DNA of 34,260 nt from assembly GCF_009711405.1 (NCBI RefSeq), contig NZ_SMLW01000653.1:2341-36600 (forward strand), read 5' to 3'. The notes under the pieces are model-generated. The model had not been told where the DNA came from and searched no databases. It worked only from the letters and a program-made list of their open reading frames with translations. Made by a program: the position numbers and the translations under genes. This document shows positions 6,505-13,747 of the stretch, one piece after another. How positions within the stretch are numbered: position 1 is the first letter of the stretch; each line of letters begins with the position of its first letter. This DNA comes from Fulvivirga kasyanovii (lineage in GTDB: Bacteria > Bacteroidota > Bacteroidia > Cytophagales > Cyclobacteriaceae).

Positions 6505-7026
6505 CTACTCTTTTACGGGGAAGATCACTTTTAGCTCCCGCTCGGAAATATAGGTTTCCCACGTGGCAGAGTCTATTTCAACCCCCTTGCCTTTGGCAAA
6601 TTCTAAAGCTTCAGCTCTTACCTCTTCGGGGGTAGGCATTACAAAGTTATGAGAATTGATCGTGGTGAAGATTATCTGCTGGGAGGGTACCCGCCTTACT
6701 TCTACTTGTTCTGTTAACGTATCGGGTTTTTGAGGCATGGCAGCCCCGATAAATTGTTTAATAACCTTACCCTTCTCTTCCGAAGGGTAATTGATGATCA
6801 TAAGCGTTGCATCCTTGCTTCTTTCGGCACGTGCTTTAGCATCAAAAAAGAGTTTTTCGGCTTTGGGGTCATTATACCGGCCTTTAAAGTATTCACCTGC
6901 TATGTAGAACTCGGGGTGTGTAGCCATCCTGAATTCCAGCGGTTGATTGCCTCCCAGCTTATAGTAAAAAATGAATGTCACAATTGAAAGCAGAACCACC
7001 AGGCCGATTAATACTCTTTTTATCAT
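6505..7026 (-). CDS. Membrane-anchored protein with GyrI/SOUL-like domain
   Basis: This 173-residue protein has an N-terminal transmembrane anchor (about 4-23, preceded by MIKR). The rest, with 'YIAGEYFKGRYND' (about 42-54), 'IGAAMP' (about 93) and 'ISERELKVIFPVK' at the end, resembles the small-ligand-binding GyrI-like/AraC effector-binding fold, which ends in a similar 'tel.fPv' strand. That match is from memory and moderate at best. The orientation suggests the domain faces the periplasm. The gene lies 1 nt after the 7028-7627 stop and is the last gene of a three-gene minus-strand operon. Confidence 0.65.
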   Translation of the reverse strand: MIKRVLIGLVVLLSIVTFIFYYKLGGNQPLEFRMATHPEFYIAGEYFKGRYNDPKAEKLFFDAKARAERSKDATLMIINYPSEEKGKVIKQFIGAAMPQKPDTLTEQVEVRRVPSQQIIFTTINSHNFVMPTPEEVRAEALEFAKGKGVEIDSATWETYISERELKVIFPVKE

Positions 7027-7027
7027 C

Positions 7028-7627
7028 TTACAGTGAATTAAAGGCGTATCTGACGCCTACCGCAGCAAAGAAACGAAATCTAAGCGGTTTATCCACAATT
7101 TCGCCCAGCAGGCTTACCTCACTAAAGCCTACAATCGGGTAGTCCTTAAATTCGTACTCCACACCCAGAATACCTTCCGGGCCGAGATCGATATTCGTTT
7201 TGGTGTCGTTGGCAAACAGGGTGCTTTCGCTAAAGTAGGTGTATTCGACCTTTGAGAGTCGGAACTGTCCACCCAAACCCCAGTACCAGTCCAGCCGGCC
7301 TTCGACATTGGCGGGGAAGGGATTATGAAGCAGGTAGCGGCCTTGTAGTGCAAGGGTGTATTTTACATCATGATCGGAATAGCGAAGCCCGTCATACCGA
7401 TCCAGGGCGTTGAAGGTGTCTTTGTAGTAAGCCGAATGACGGTTTCTGGAAGTAGTGCCCAATGTAAACTCAACGGCAGTGCTTCCGGGGAGATAAGCTT
7501 TGTACGAGATGCCTACCGGGTCCCCTATCCGCAGGCCAAGGCCCTGGTTAAGCTTTTGCGCGTAGGTAAATTGAAAGATTAAAGATAAGCCAACTATAAA
7601 GCCTGATGCTTTATAGATCGTTTTCAT
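7028..7627 (-). CDS. Outer-membrane beta-barrel-type protein
   Basis: This 199-residue protein has a Sec signal peptide (residues 1-23, ending FTYA-Q). The mature part is rich in alternating hydrophobic strands and aromatic residues, and it ends 'FAAVGVRYAF', as small outer-membrane beta-barrels do. 'GLGLRIGDPVGISYKAYLP' after the signal peptide is nearly the same as 'GIGIKLGDPFAITYKFYAT' in the neighbouring 7657-8379 product, so the two are tandem paralogs. ATG start. The gap to the upstream gene is 29 nt and to the downstream gene 1 nt, implying one transcript. The function is unknown; structural or porin-like roles are possible. Confidence 0.75.
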   Translation of the reverse strand: MKTIYKASGFIVGLSLIFQFTYAQKLNQGLGLRIGDPVGISYKAYLPGSTAVEFTLGTTSRNRHSAYYKDTFNALDRYDGLRYSDHDVKYTLALQGRYLLHNPFPANVEGRLDWYWGLGGQFRLSKVEYTYFSESTLFANDTKTNIDLGPEGILGVEYEFKDYPIVGFSEVSLLGEIVDKPLRFRFFAAVGVRYAFNSL

Positions 7628-7656
7628 AGACTGTGATAAGGTTACGTTTTAAAATT

Positions 7657-8379
7657 TTAAAACACATAACGGATACCAACACCGCCCTGAAACCTTATCC
7701 ATCCCGGATCTTCCAAAACATCTGAGAACATTTCTATTTCCAGGAAGGCAGAAACCGGTAGCTCGAAATAGGCATACTCAAGGCCAAGGGCACCTGTTGG
7801 ACCCATTGTAAACCTATTAACGTCAAACTTGCCAATTTCATTTTCATTAACATTGATTTCTAAAAAATACTCGTATTCAATGTTGAGCTGACGTACCTGC
7901 CACCCGGCGCCTATGTACCATTGCAAGCCACTCAAAAGCTTGGATGCATCATGGTGATAAAGCAGTTTTCCTTCTGCTACCCACTCCGATTTGACTTTGT
8001 GACCAAGATAGCTGATAGATGCACTGCCCAATAAAGAGTCAGAAATAGAATAATTCACGAAATTATCGCGGTGATATTTGTTGTAAAGCCCACTTGCTGC
8101 TGATCCTACATCGATGGCTACAGCGAAGTTTTTTGTGGCGTAAAATTTATAGGTTATGGCGAAGGGATCGCCAAGCTTAATTCCTATTCCCTGGTATGGA
8201 TATTTGCTATGCTCAAAAATGGGGCATACTACTTTGGCCTTTGCTTTGGAAACCTTTACAGATTTGTAGCGACCTTTATAAAAAGAGCTGTTCTTATGCC
8301 TTTTTTGAGCAGGACTTTGCCCCGCAAGTAAAATGCAAAACAGCAATGGGATGATATACCTGAAAAGTGCAAAGGACAT
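7657..8379 (-). CDS. Outer-membrane beta-barrel-type protein, paralog of 7028-7627
   Basis: This protein has 240 residues from the ATG at 8379; a TTG at 8388 is possible but would precede a better signal peptide by three residues. The signal peptide (MSFALFRYIIPLLF...) ends near SPAQ. It is followed by a basic stretch (KRHKN...KVSKAKAK) and then a barrel-like domain starting 'GIGIKLGDPFAITYK' and ending 'GGVGIRYVF', the same architecture as its downstream neighbour plus about 40 extra N-terminal residues. A TATATTTG -7 box (8393-8386, minus strand) abuts the ATG, so the message may be leaderless. First gene of the 8379-6505 operon. Confidence 0.75.
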   Translation of the reverse strand: MSFALFRYIIPLLFCILLAGQSPAQKRHKNSSFYKGRYKSVKVSKAKAKVVCPIFEHSKYPYQGIGIKLGDPFAITYKFYATKNFAVAIDVGSAASGLYNKYHRDNFVNYSISDSLLGSASISYLGHKVKSEWVAEGKLLYHHDASKLLSGLQWYIGAGWQVRQLNIEYEYFLEINVNENEIGKFDVNRFTMGPTGALGLEYAYFELPVSAFLEIEMFSDVLEDPGWIRFQGGVGIRYVF

Positions 8380-8385
8380 TAACCG

Positions 8386-8393
8386 CAAATATA
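8386..8393 (-). promoter_or_regulatory. -7 promoter box of the 8379-6505 operon
   Basis: The minus strand reads TATATTTG, a full TAnnTTTG match, ending 7 nt before the chosen ATG. No clear TTTG lies 19-21 nt upstream (TTTTTAGG is the nearest), so only the -7 box is called. Confidence 0.45.
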
Positions 8394-8504
8394 GACTAAT
8401 TAAATATTAACCTAAAAAGATTATATAACTCCTGGTACAACCAGACCAATCAAGAATTTTGGCCACGTAATATTGCAGGAGTTAATGATCCTATATTTAA
8501 ACCT

Positions 8505-8528
8505 TAAAAAATGCACACGAAGATGCAT
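8505..8528 (-). terminator. Putative terminator of the ABC-exporter operon
   Basis: On the minus strand ATGCA-TCTTCGTG-TGCAT is followed by T6. It lies 18 nt past the stop of the ABC transporter gene. The stem is only 5 bp, so it may be weak. Confidence 0.5.
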
Positions 8529-8545
8529 AAGTCCCTGCAAAATAG

Positions 8546-10318
8546 TTAAATAATTTCTTTGTACTGCATTTTATGAAGTTGAGTGTAGTAACCGTTTTTA
8601 GAAAGCAATTCTTCGTGGTTCCCAACTTCTTTTATTTCACCCTTGTCAAGTACAATTATCTTGTCAGCTTTTTGAATGGTCGAAAGCCTGTGAGCAATTA
8701 CAATGGATGTCCGGCCCTTCATCATTTTATCAATAGCCTGCTGTATCAGCTCTTCTGTTTCTGTATCAACTGATGAAGTGGCTTCATCGAGTACTAATAT
8801 TTTAGGGTCGTACACCATGGCCCTTACGAACGAAATAAGCTGCCTCTGCCCCACGGACAGTGTAGAGCCTCTCTCCATGACGTTGTAATCCAGGCCTCCC
8901 GGCAGACGCTCGATGAATTTTCTGGCACCAACCAGGTCTGCGGCATGTAGCACTTCCTCTTTCGTTATGTTGTCGTTGCCCAGTGTGATGTTTTTAAGAA
9001 TGGTATCGCTGAAAAGGAATACATCCTGAAGCACAACGCCTATTTTTGATCTTAGCGCACCAAGTTCATAGTTGCTTATACTTTCCCCATCTACCTTTAT
9101 AGTACCCCGGTTGATGTCATAGAAGCGGTTAAGGAGGTTTATGATGGAGGATTTTCCTGCTCCCGTGGCCCCTACCAGGGCCAGGGTTTCTCCCGGTTTG
9201 ACATTAAAGGAAATATTCTTGAGAACATACTCATTTTCATTGTAGGCAAACCACACCTTATCAAACTCCACCGCACCATCAATATGATCAGGCGCATGGT
9301 TTCCATTGTTAGGGATGTGTTCATCGTTGTCCAGAAGTTTTAAAATTCGTGATGAACTTACAATGCCTAACTGCAGCGTGTTGAACCTGTCAGCAATCAT
9401 TCGTATCGGACGGAAGAACATTTGAATGTACATAATAAAGGCAATGAGCTTACCCATGGTAATGCCCGTTACAGCCTCATGAAGCACCCCTTTGGCGCCA
9501 TACCATACCAAAAGGCCTATACCGGCTGCACTGATAATTTCTGCCACGGGAAAATATACCGAGTAGTATAAAACCGATTTGAGGTTTGATTTCTTATGCT
9601 CCCGGTTGATCTCTTTAAATTTTTCATACTCTCTGTGTTCGCTTCCAAAGATCTGTACGATGCTCATTCCGGTGATGTGCTCCTGAACGAAAGAGTTTAG
9701 ATTGGAAACGGCATTTCTTACTTCATTGAAGGCAACTTTGATCTTCTCTTTGAAGATGTAGGTACTGAGTAACAGGATCGGCAGGGTTGACAAGCTTATC
9801 AATGCCAGCCTCCAGTCGCTGTAAAACATAACACCAAGAATAAAAAGCAATTGAAGCAGATCGCCCATCATAGCAGCGAGACCCTGGCTGAATACATCTG
9901 CAAGGGTTTCGATATCGGAGATCGTTCTGGTAACCAGACGGCCAATAGGCGTATTGTCGAAAAACTTAAGCCTTAAATTGACCAGGTGCTTATAAAGCTG
10001 GATGCGAATATCCCGGATCACATATTGGCCCAACCAACCTGAGAGATAGGTGTGTAAATACTGAACAATGGCCTGCAGAACGAGCAGTCCGGTAAGTATG
10101 GCAATCATCATCACCATACCGCTATAGTCACCGAATGCCACGAAGTTGTCCAGCGTGATCTGGATAAGGAGTGGCCTCGCTGGGGCCAGTATGCCTAAAG
10201 CTACTGTGAGAAATATAAGAAAGTAGAACTTGCCTTTATAAGGACTTACAAACTTCATAAGCCTTTTCAGGACCTGCATGTCTACGATATTGCCGCTGTT
10301 AACTTTTTCTTTTTCCAA
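8546..10318 (-). CDS. ABC exporter, fused permease and ATPase (MsbA/MdlB-like half-transporter)
   Basis: This 590-residue protein has a transmembrane region (about 30-315) with six predicted helices, then a nucleotide-binding domain (about 348-585). The NBD shows Walker A GATGAGKS (383-390), the Q-loop Gln431, signature LSVGQ (487-491), Walker B ILVLDE (507-512) and H-loop His543. All catalytic residues are present, so it should work as a homodimer pumping a lipid, drug or peptide out through the inner membrane; the substrate cannot be told. The start is TTG, 4 nt after the truA stop; the first ATG (residue 14) would cut into a conserved 'SGNIVD' segment. Last gene of the 12909-8546 operon. 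Confidence 0.9.
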   Translation of the reverse strand: MEKEKVNSGNIVDMQVLKRLMKFVSPYKGKFYFLIFLTVALGILAPARPLLIQITLDNFVAFGDYSGMVMMIAILTGLLVLQAIVQYLHTYLSGWLGQYVIRDIRIQLYKHLVNLRLKFFDNTPIGRLVTRTISDIETLADVFSQGLAAMMGDLLQLLFILGVMFYSDWRLALISLSTLPILLLSTYIFKEKIKVAFNEVRNAVSNLNSFVQEHITGMSIVQIFGSEHREYEKFKEINREHKKSNLKSVLYYSVYFPVAEIISAAGIGLLVWYGAKGVLHEAVTGITMGKLIAFIMYIQMFFRPIRMIADRFNTLQLGIVSSSRILKLLDNDEHIPNNGNHAPDHIDGAVEFDKVWFAYNENEYVLKNISFNVKPGETLALVGATGAGKSSIINLLNRFYDINRGTIKVDGESISNYELGALRSKIGVVLQDVFLFSDTILKNITLGNDNITKEEVLHAADLVGARKFIERLPGGLDYNVMERGSTLSVGQRQLISFVRAMVYDPKILVLDEATSSVDTETEELIQQAIDKMMKGRTSIVIAHRLSTIQKADKIIVLDKGEIKEVGNHEELLSKNGYYTQLHKMQYKEII

Positions 10319-10322
10319 AATT

Positions 10323-11069
10323 CTATTCAGGGAAAATCTCCCGGGGATATTTTACTGCTGTCAAAAATAAACCAGCAGCAGGAGCTGACGCACCTGCTTT
10401 TTTCCGGTCTTTACTTTCTATGATTTTTTTAAAAGCTTCTGTTCGAAGCTTTCCTTTACCGACATTTAATAAGGTGCCCACTATGGCTCTTACCATGCCT
10501 CGCAGAAATCGATTCGCGGTAATATGGAATATTAGCATATCACCCTCCACAACCCATTGTGCCTCCGTAATGTCACACACAAAGTTATTAACATCAGTCT
10601 TAACTTTGCTAAAACACTCGAAATCCTGCTTCCCGATTAATAACGAGGCAGCTTCATTCATAGTTGTGATATCCAGTGATTTTGGGTGGAAATAGCTCAT
10701 ATTTTGCAGGAACGGGTTCTTCCTCAGGGTTATCCGGTATTCATAACTTCTCGAAAGTGCTGAAAACCTGGCGTGTGCATCTTCCGAAACATGCAGAATA
10801 GCATTGATGCTGATGTCCGGAGGCAGATAGCTGTTAAGCTTATACTGCAGGTTATTCACCGGGATATCTTCCGGCAGATCAGCATGGAAATATTGCTGTG
10901 AACAATGCACACCCGTATCTGTACGGCCGCTACCCATTATGGGTATTTCTGCCCTTAATATTACGGCAAAGGCTTCTTCTATCAATTGTTGAACGGTAGT
11001 AGCATTTTGCTGTATTTGCCAGCCGTGGTAGTTTGTGCCATTATAGGCCACCTCAAAAAAGTATCTCAT
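10323..11069 (-). CDS. truA: tRNA pseudouridine(38-40) synthase TruA
   Basis: This 248-residue protein is of normal family length. TruA converts uridines 38-40 in the anticodon stem-loop of many tRNAs to pseudouridine in the cytoplasm. The catalytic motif GRTDTGVH is present with the nucleophile Asp51, and the C-terminal 'FLRGMVRAIVGTLL' helix is typical. ATG start overlaps the upstream CAT-like gene's stop by 4 nt (ATGA), implying translational coupling; the ABC exporter start is 4 nt after its stop. Confidence 0.95.
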   Translation of the reverse strand: MRYFFEVAYNGTNYHGWQIQQNATTVQQLIEEAFAVILRAEIPIMGSGRTDTGVHCSQQYFHADLPEDIPVNNLQYKLNSYLPPDISINAILHVSEDAHARFSALSRSYEYRITLRKNPFLQNMSYFHPKSLDITTMNEAASLLIGKQDFECFSKVKTDVNNFVCDITEAQWVVEGDMLIFHITANRFLRGMVRAIVGTLLNVGKGKLRTEAFKKIIESKDRKKAGASAPAAGLFLTAVKYPREIFPE

Positions 11070-11695
11070 GAGGCCTCCTTCATCAGGTTCTGGAACACGT
11101 CTACATACCTTCCTACATCATAGCCATCCATGAGGGCATGGTTAACGTGGATCGAAAGGGGCATTAGCTTAATTCCGTTATTTTCATACACCTTGCCGAA
11201 GCTTATTTTTGGAATGGAGTCAGACATGGCATAGTGTCTGGCGTGAGATACAGCGGTAAATTTGATCCAGGGTAGCGCAGAAAAATGGATCACATTTTCG
11301 CTGCTCGTGGCAGGCACCAGGGTAGTCTCTTGGCTTACACGTTCTATTTCCTGTGCGGCAGCGGTGTAGAAGTCGTCAAAAGAGGGTATATACTCCATAT
11401 ATGAAAAGCCAAAAGTGCCGTTTGGACGCGGTACAGTAGGCGAGGCATTGACTGTTTCATACCGGGCAACTTTATCGCCCTCTATTCGGTACTTAAATGC
11501 TTCTATTTGATTTGCTGCTGTTAAGGCTTTATGCAAATAATAAAGAAAGAAAGAAACACCTTTCCTTTTTGCTTCGGCGTATGCCATGGAGCAGTCTATT
11601 TCTACCGTGACTCCGAAAAAAGGTTCGTCAAAACCTTTGAAAAAGGAAAAGTGATCCTTTCGTTCCCACTGGTCAATGTCAAGGTAAGTTTTCAA
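11066..11695 (-). CDS. Chloramphenicol acetyltransferase-like (type A CAT family) enzyme
   Basis: This 209-residue protein is close to the 210-220 usual for CatA-type enzymes. The N-terminus 'WERKDHFSFFKGFDEPFF' is the family signature. The active-site motif is NHALMDG, keeping the general-base His186 and the structural Asp190 of the HHxxxDG motif, although the first His is Asn. The family transfers acetyl from acetyl-CoA to chloramphenicol, but many chromosomal homologs have other acceptors. The start is TTG, supported by alignment of the conserved N-terminus. It is coupled to truA (4-nt overlap) and follows the thiolase gene by 14 nt, so it is chromosomal-operon resident and not obviously mobile. 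Confidence 0.85.
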   Translation of the reverse strand: MKTYLDIDQWERKDHFSFFKGFDEPFFGVTVEIDCSMAYAEAKRKGVSFFLYYLHKALTAANQIEAFKYRIEGDKVARYETVNASPTVPRPNGTFGFSYMEYIPSFDDFYTAAAQEIERVSQETTLVPATSSENVIHFSALPWIKFTAVSHARHYAMSDSIPKISFGKVYENNGIKLMPLSIHVNHALMDGYDVGRYVDVFQNLMKEAS

Positions 11696-11709
11696 TAAAC
11701 TATTTGGGG

Positions 11710-12909
11710 TTACAGTTTTTCATAAATTACGGCAGCTCCCTGGCCTACTCCGATGCACATGGTAGCGAGACCGTATTTGGCCTGCTCCCGCTTTTGCATC
11801 TCGTGAAGTAAGGTAGCGCTTATTCTGGTTCCGCTTGCCCCCAGCGGGTGGCCTATGGCAATAGAGCCTCCGTTGACATTTACTATCTCCGGGTTTAGGT
11901 CAAGATCACGCATACATGCTATGGATTGTGATGCGAAGGCTTCATTAAGCTCTATCAGGTCTAGGTCTTTTGCCTGGAGACCTGCTCTTTTCAATGCTTT
12001 TTGCGTAGCAGGTACCGGGCCTACGCCCATGCAATCAGGGCTTACACCGGCAACGGCCATGGAAACTACCCGGGCCATAGGTTTTAGGTTATATTTTTTG
12101 AGCACATCTTCATCCACTATCAGTGAAGTCGCGGCACCATCGTTGATTCCGGACGAATTTCCTGCTGTTACAGTCCCTCCGTCTTTAAAGGCAGGCTTTA
12201 AAGAAGCCAGTTTTTCAAGGGGAGAAAAGCGGGGGTGTTCATCGGTGTCAAAGTGAATAGCGTCGGCTTTGCGTTGAGGGATCTCTACCGGTACTATTTC
12301 ATTTTTAAACCTGCCGGCTTCATGTGCATTTTTATATTTTAACTGTGAGTTATAGGCAAATTCATCCTGCTCCTCTCTGGATACTCCCCATTTCTCTGCT
12401 ACATTTTCTGCTGTTTCACCCATGGCAAAAGGGTAGTGAAGTTTGGATAGCTTTGGATTTGGGAACCTCCATCCGATGGTGGTATCGTAAGTTTCAACCG
12501 CACGGCTGTAAGCGCTTTCCGGTTTGGCCGTCACGAAAGGTGCACGCGTCATACTCTCAGTGCCTCCTGCAATGTATACCTGGCCTTCTCCCAGCATCAA
12601 CGCGCGTGAAGCATCCATGATGGATTGTAAGCCCGAGGCACACAGGCGGTTAACGGTAACACCACCGGTTTCAATTGGCAGTCCGGCCATTAGAAGGGCC
12701 ATCCGGGCCACGTTCCGGTTATCTTCCCCGGCCTGATTGGCAGCTCCGAAAATTACGTCTTCTACCAGGCTTACATCCAGGCCCGGATTTCTGCTGATCA
12801 GGGATTTAATAACATGGGCTGCCAGGTCATCGGGGCGTACTGAGGCCAGTGTGCCTCCAAATTTGCCGATCGGTGTCCTTAATATATCTACAATATATGC
12901 TGTTTTCAT
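11710..12909 (-). CDS. Acetyl-CoA C-acyltransferase (thiolase)
   Basis: This 399-residue protein is of standard thiolase length. The catalytic set is complete: Cys90 in 'NRLCASGLQS', His354 in 'GHPLGASG' and Cys385 in 'CIGVGQG' (the common form is CIGGGQG). It forms or cleaves 3-ketoacyl-CoA with CoA in the cytoplasm, either in fatty-acid beta-oxidation (FadA/PcaF type) or as acetoacetyl-CoA thiolase. No other beta-oxidation gene is adjacent, so the pathway is open. First gene of the minus-strand operon thiolase, CAT-like, truA, ABC exporter, and divergent from the DUF4293 gene. Confidence 0.93.
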   Translation of the reverse strand: MKTAYIVDILRTPIGKFGGTLASVRPDDLAAHVIKSLISRNPGLDVSLVEDVIFGAANQAGEDNRNVARMALLMAGLPIETGGVTVNRLCASGLQSIMDASRALMLGEGQVYIAGGTESMTRAPFVTAKPESAYSRAVETYDTTIGWRFPNPKLSKLHYPFAMGETAENVAEKWGVSREEQDEFAYNSQLKYKNAHEAGRFKNEIVPVEIPQRKADAIHFDTDEHPRFSPLEKLASLKPAFKDGGTVTAGNSSGINDGAATSLIVDEDVLKKYNLKPMARVVSMAVAGVSPDCMGVGPVPATQKALKRAGLQAKDLDLIELNEAFASQSIACMRDLDLNPEIVNVNGGSIAIGHPLGASGTRISATLLHEMQKREQAKYGLATMCIGVGQGAAVIYEKL

Positions 12910-12920
12910 TTCAAATACAG

Positions 12921-12951
12921 TTTGTAAACCGTGAGGTTTGATTTAAATTTG
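12921..12951 (+). promoter_or_regulatory. Consensus promoter of the DUF4293 gene
   Basis: TTTG at 12921-12924, 19 nt, TAAATTTG at 12944-12951: an exact Bacteroidota-type promoter, 26 nt before the ATG at 12978. Confidence 0.75.
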
Positions 12952-12977
12952 CACTCGCAATTTAAGCCAATAGCCAT

Positions 12978-13460
12978 ATGTTACAAAGGATTCAAACCGT
13001 ATTTCTGTTACTTGTAGTAGTGTTAATGCTCCTTATGTTATTATTTCCTTTATGGACATATCAGGCCGAGGATGGCAGCGTAACTTATGTGCTTACCTCA
13101 TTCTATCTTGATGTGCAGGAAGGCGCAGGCGCAGAGGCTTCCAAAGTTTACTCCCCTTATGTATTTGTGGCGGTGCTGGCTATTTCAGCCGCTATTGTTG
13201 GGATCATTGAGATTACCAGATTCAAAAACCGCTTGCTTCAAATGAAGCTTGGAGCTTTAAATTCGCTGTTTATGGCCGGGGCTATGGGTTTAGGCTTATA
13301 CCTTGCCAGCAATCTCATGGAAGAAAAGCAGCTTCAATACGGCTGGAGCTATGGAATGGCAGTATTCTTTCCTGCTGCGGCTATGATCTGCAATGTGATT
13401 GCCAACCGTTTTATTAGAAAAGACGAGCGTCTTGTTCGTTCTGTTGACCGCATCCGATAA
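12978..13460 (+). CDS. DUF4293 family four-helix membrane protein
   Basis: This 160-residue protein begins MLQRIQTVFLLL, the hallmark start of DUF4293 proteins, which I know only from Bacteroidota. Four transmembrane helices are visible at about 5-27, 55-75, 92-112 and 118-142, with a short periplasmic loop after the first and a basic cytoplasmic tail (RFIRKDERLVRSVDR). The family function is unknown. It is preceded by a consensus promoter and is divergent from the thiolase operon; the next gene (htpG) is 287 nt away, so it is probably transcribed alone. Confidence 0.85.
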   Translation: MLQRIQTVFLLLVVVLMLLMLLFPLWTYQAEDGSVTYVLTSFYLDVQEGAGAEASKVYSPYVFVAVLAISAAIVGIIEITRFKNRLLQMKLGALNSLFMAGAMGLGLYLASNLMEEKQLQYGWSYGMAVFFPAAAMICNVIANRFIRKDERLVRSVDRIR

Positions 13461-13747
13461 GTTAAAATTTTTTCTTTTTCAAACCTCTATTGTGAGCCGG
13501 ACCCGGTAAAAGCCCGCTTTCGGTTCTTCAATTAACGGTAAAGGGCCATGTTGTATTTTGGTTTCGGCCATTATTGCATTGCCTTATTATGTATACCTTT
13601 TCTTATCTCTTCCTGCACATTGCTGACTGCTCTTGCCTACAGCCTACTACCACGGGTCTGTCATTATGTCACTTTTTATCTGCTGGAATGGTATTTGGAA
13701 ATGCACAAGGGTAAACCAGAAAATTAGATTTAAAATAAAGAATAAAA
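13461..13747. other. Leader region of htpG, no gene seen
   Basis: No ORF with coding character was found. No consensus TTTG/TAnnTTTG pair could be found; TATTTTG at about 13553 is a partial -7 box. A heat-shock-type control element may be expected upstream of htpG but I cannot identify one. Confidence 0.4.

Noticed and set aside
13680-13700. Sigma-54-like promoter before htpG (TGG...TGC)
   Set aside because: The GG to GC spacing is 11 nt instead of 10 and the -12 element is poor.
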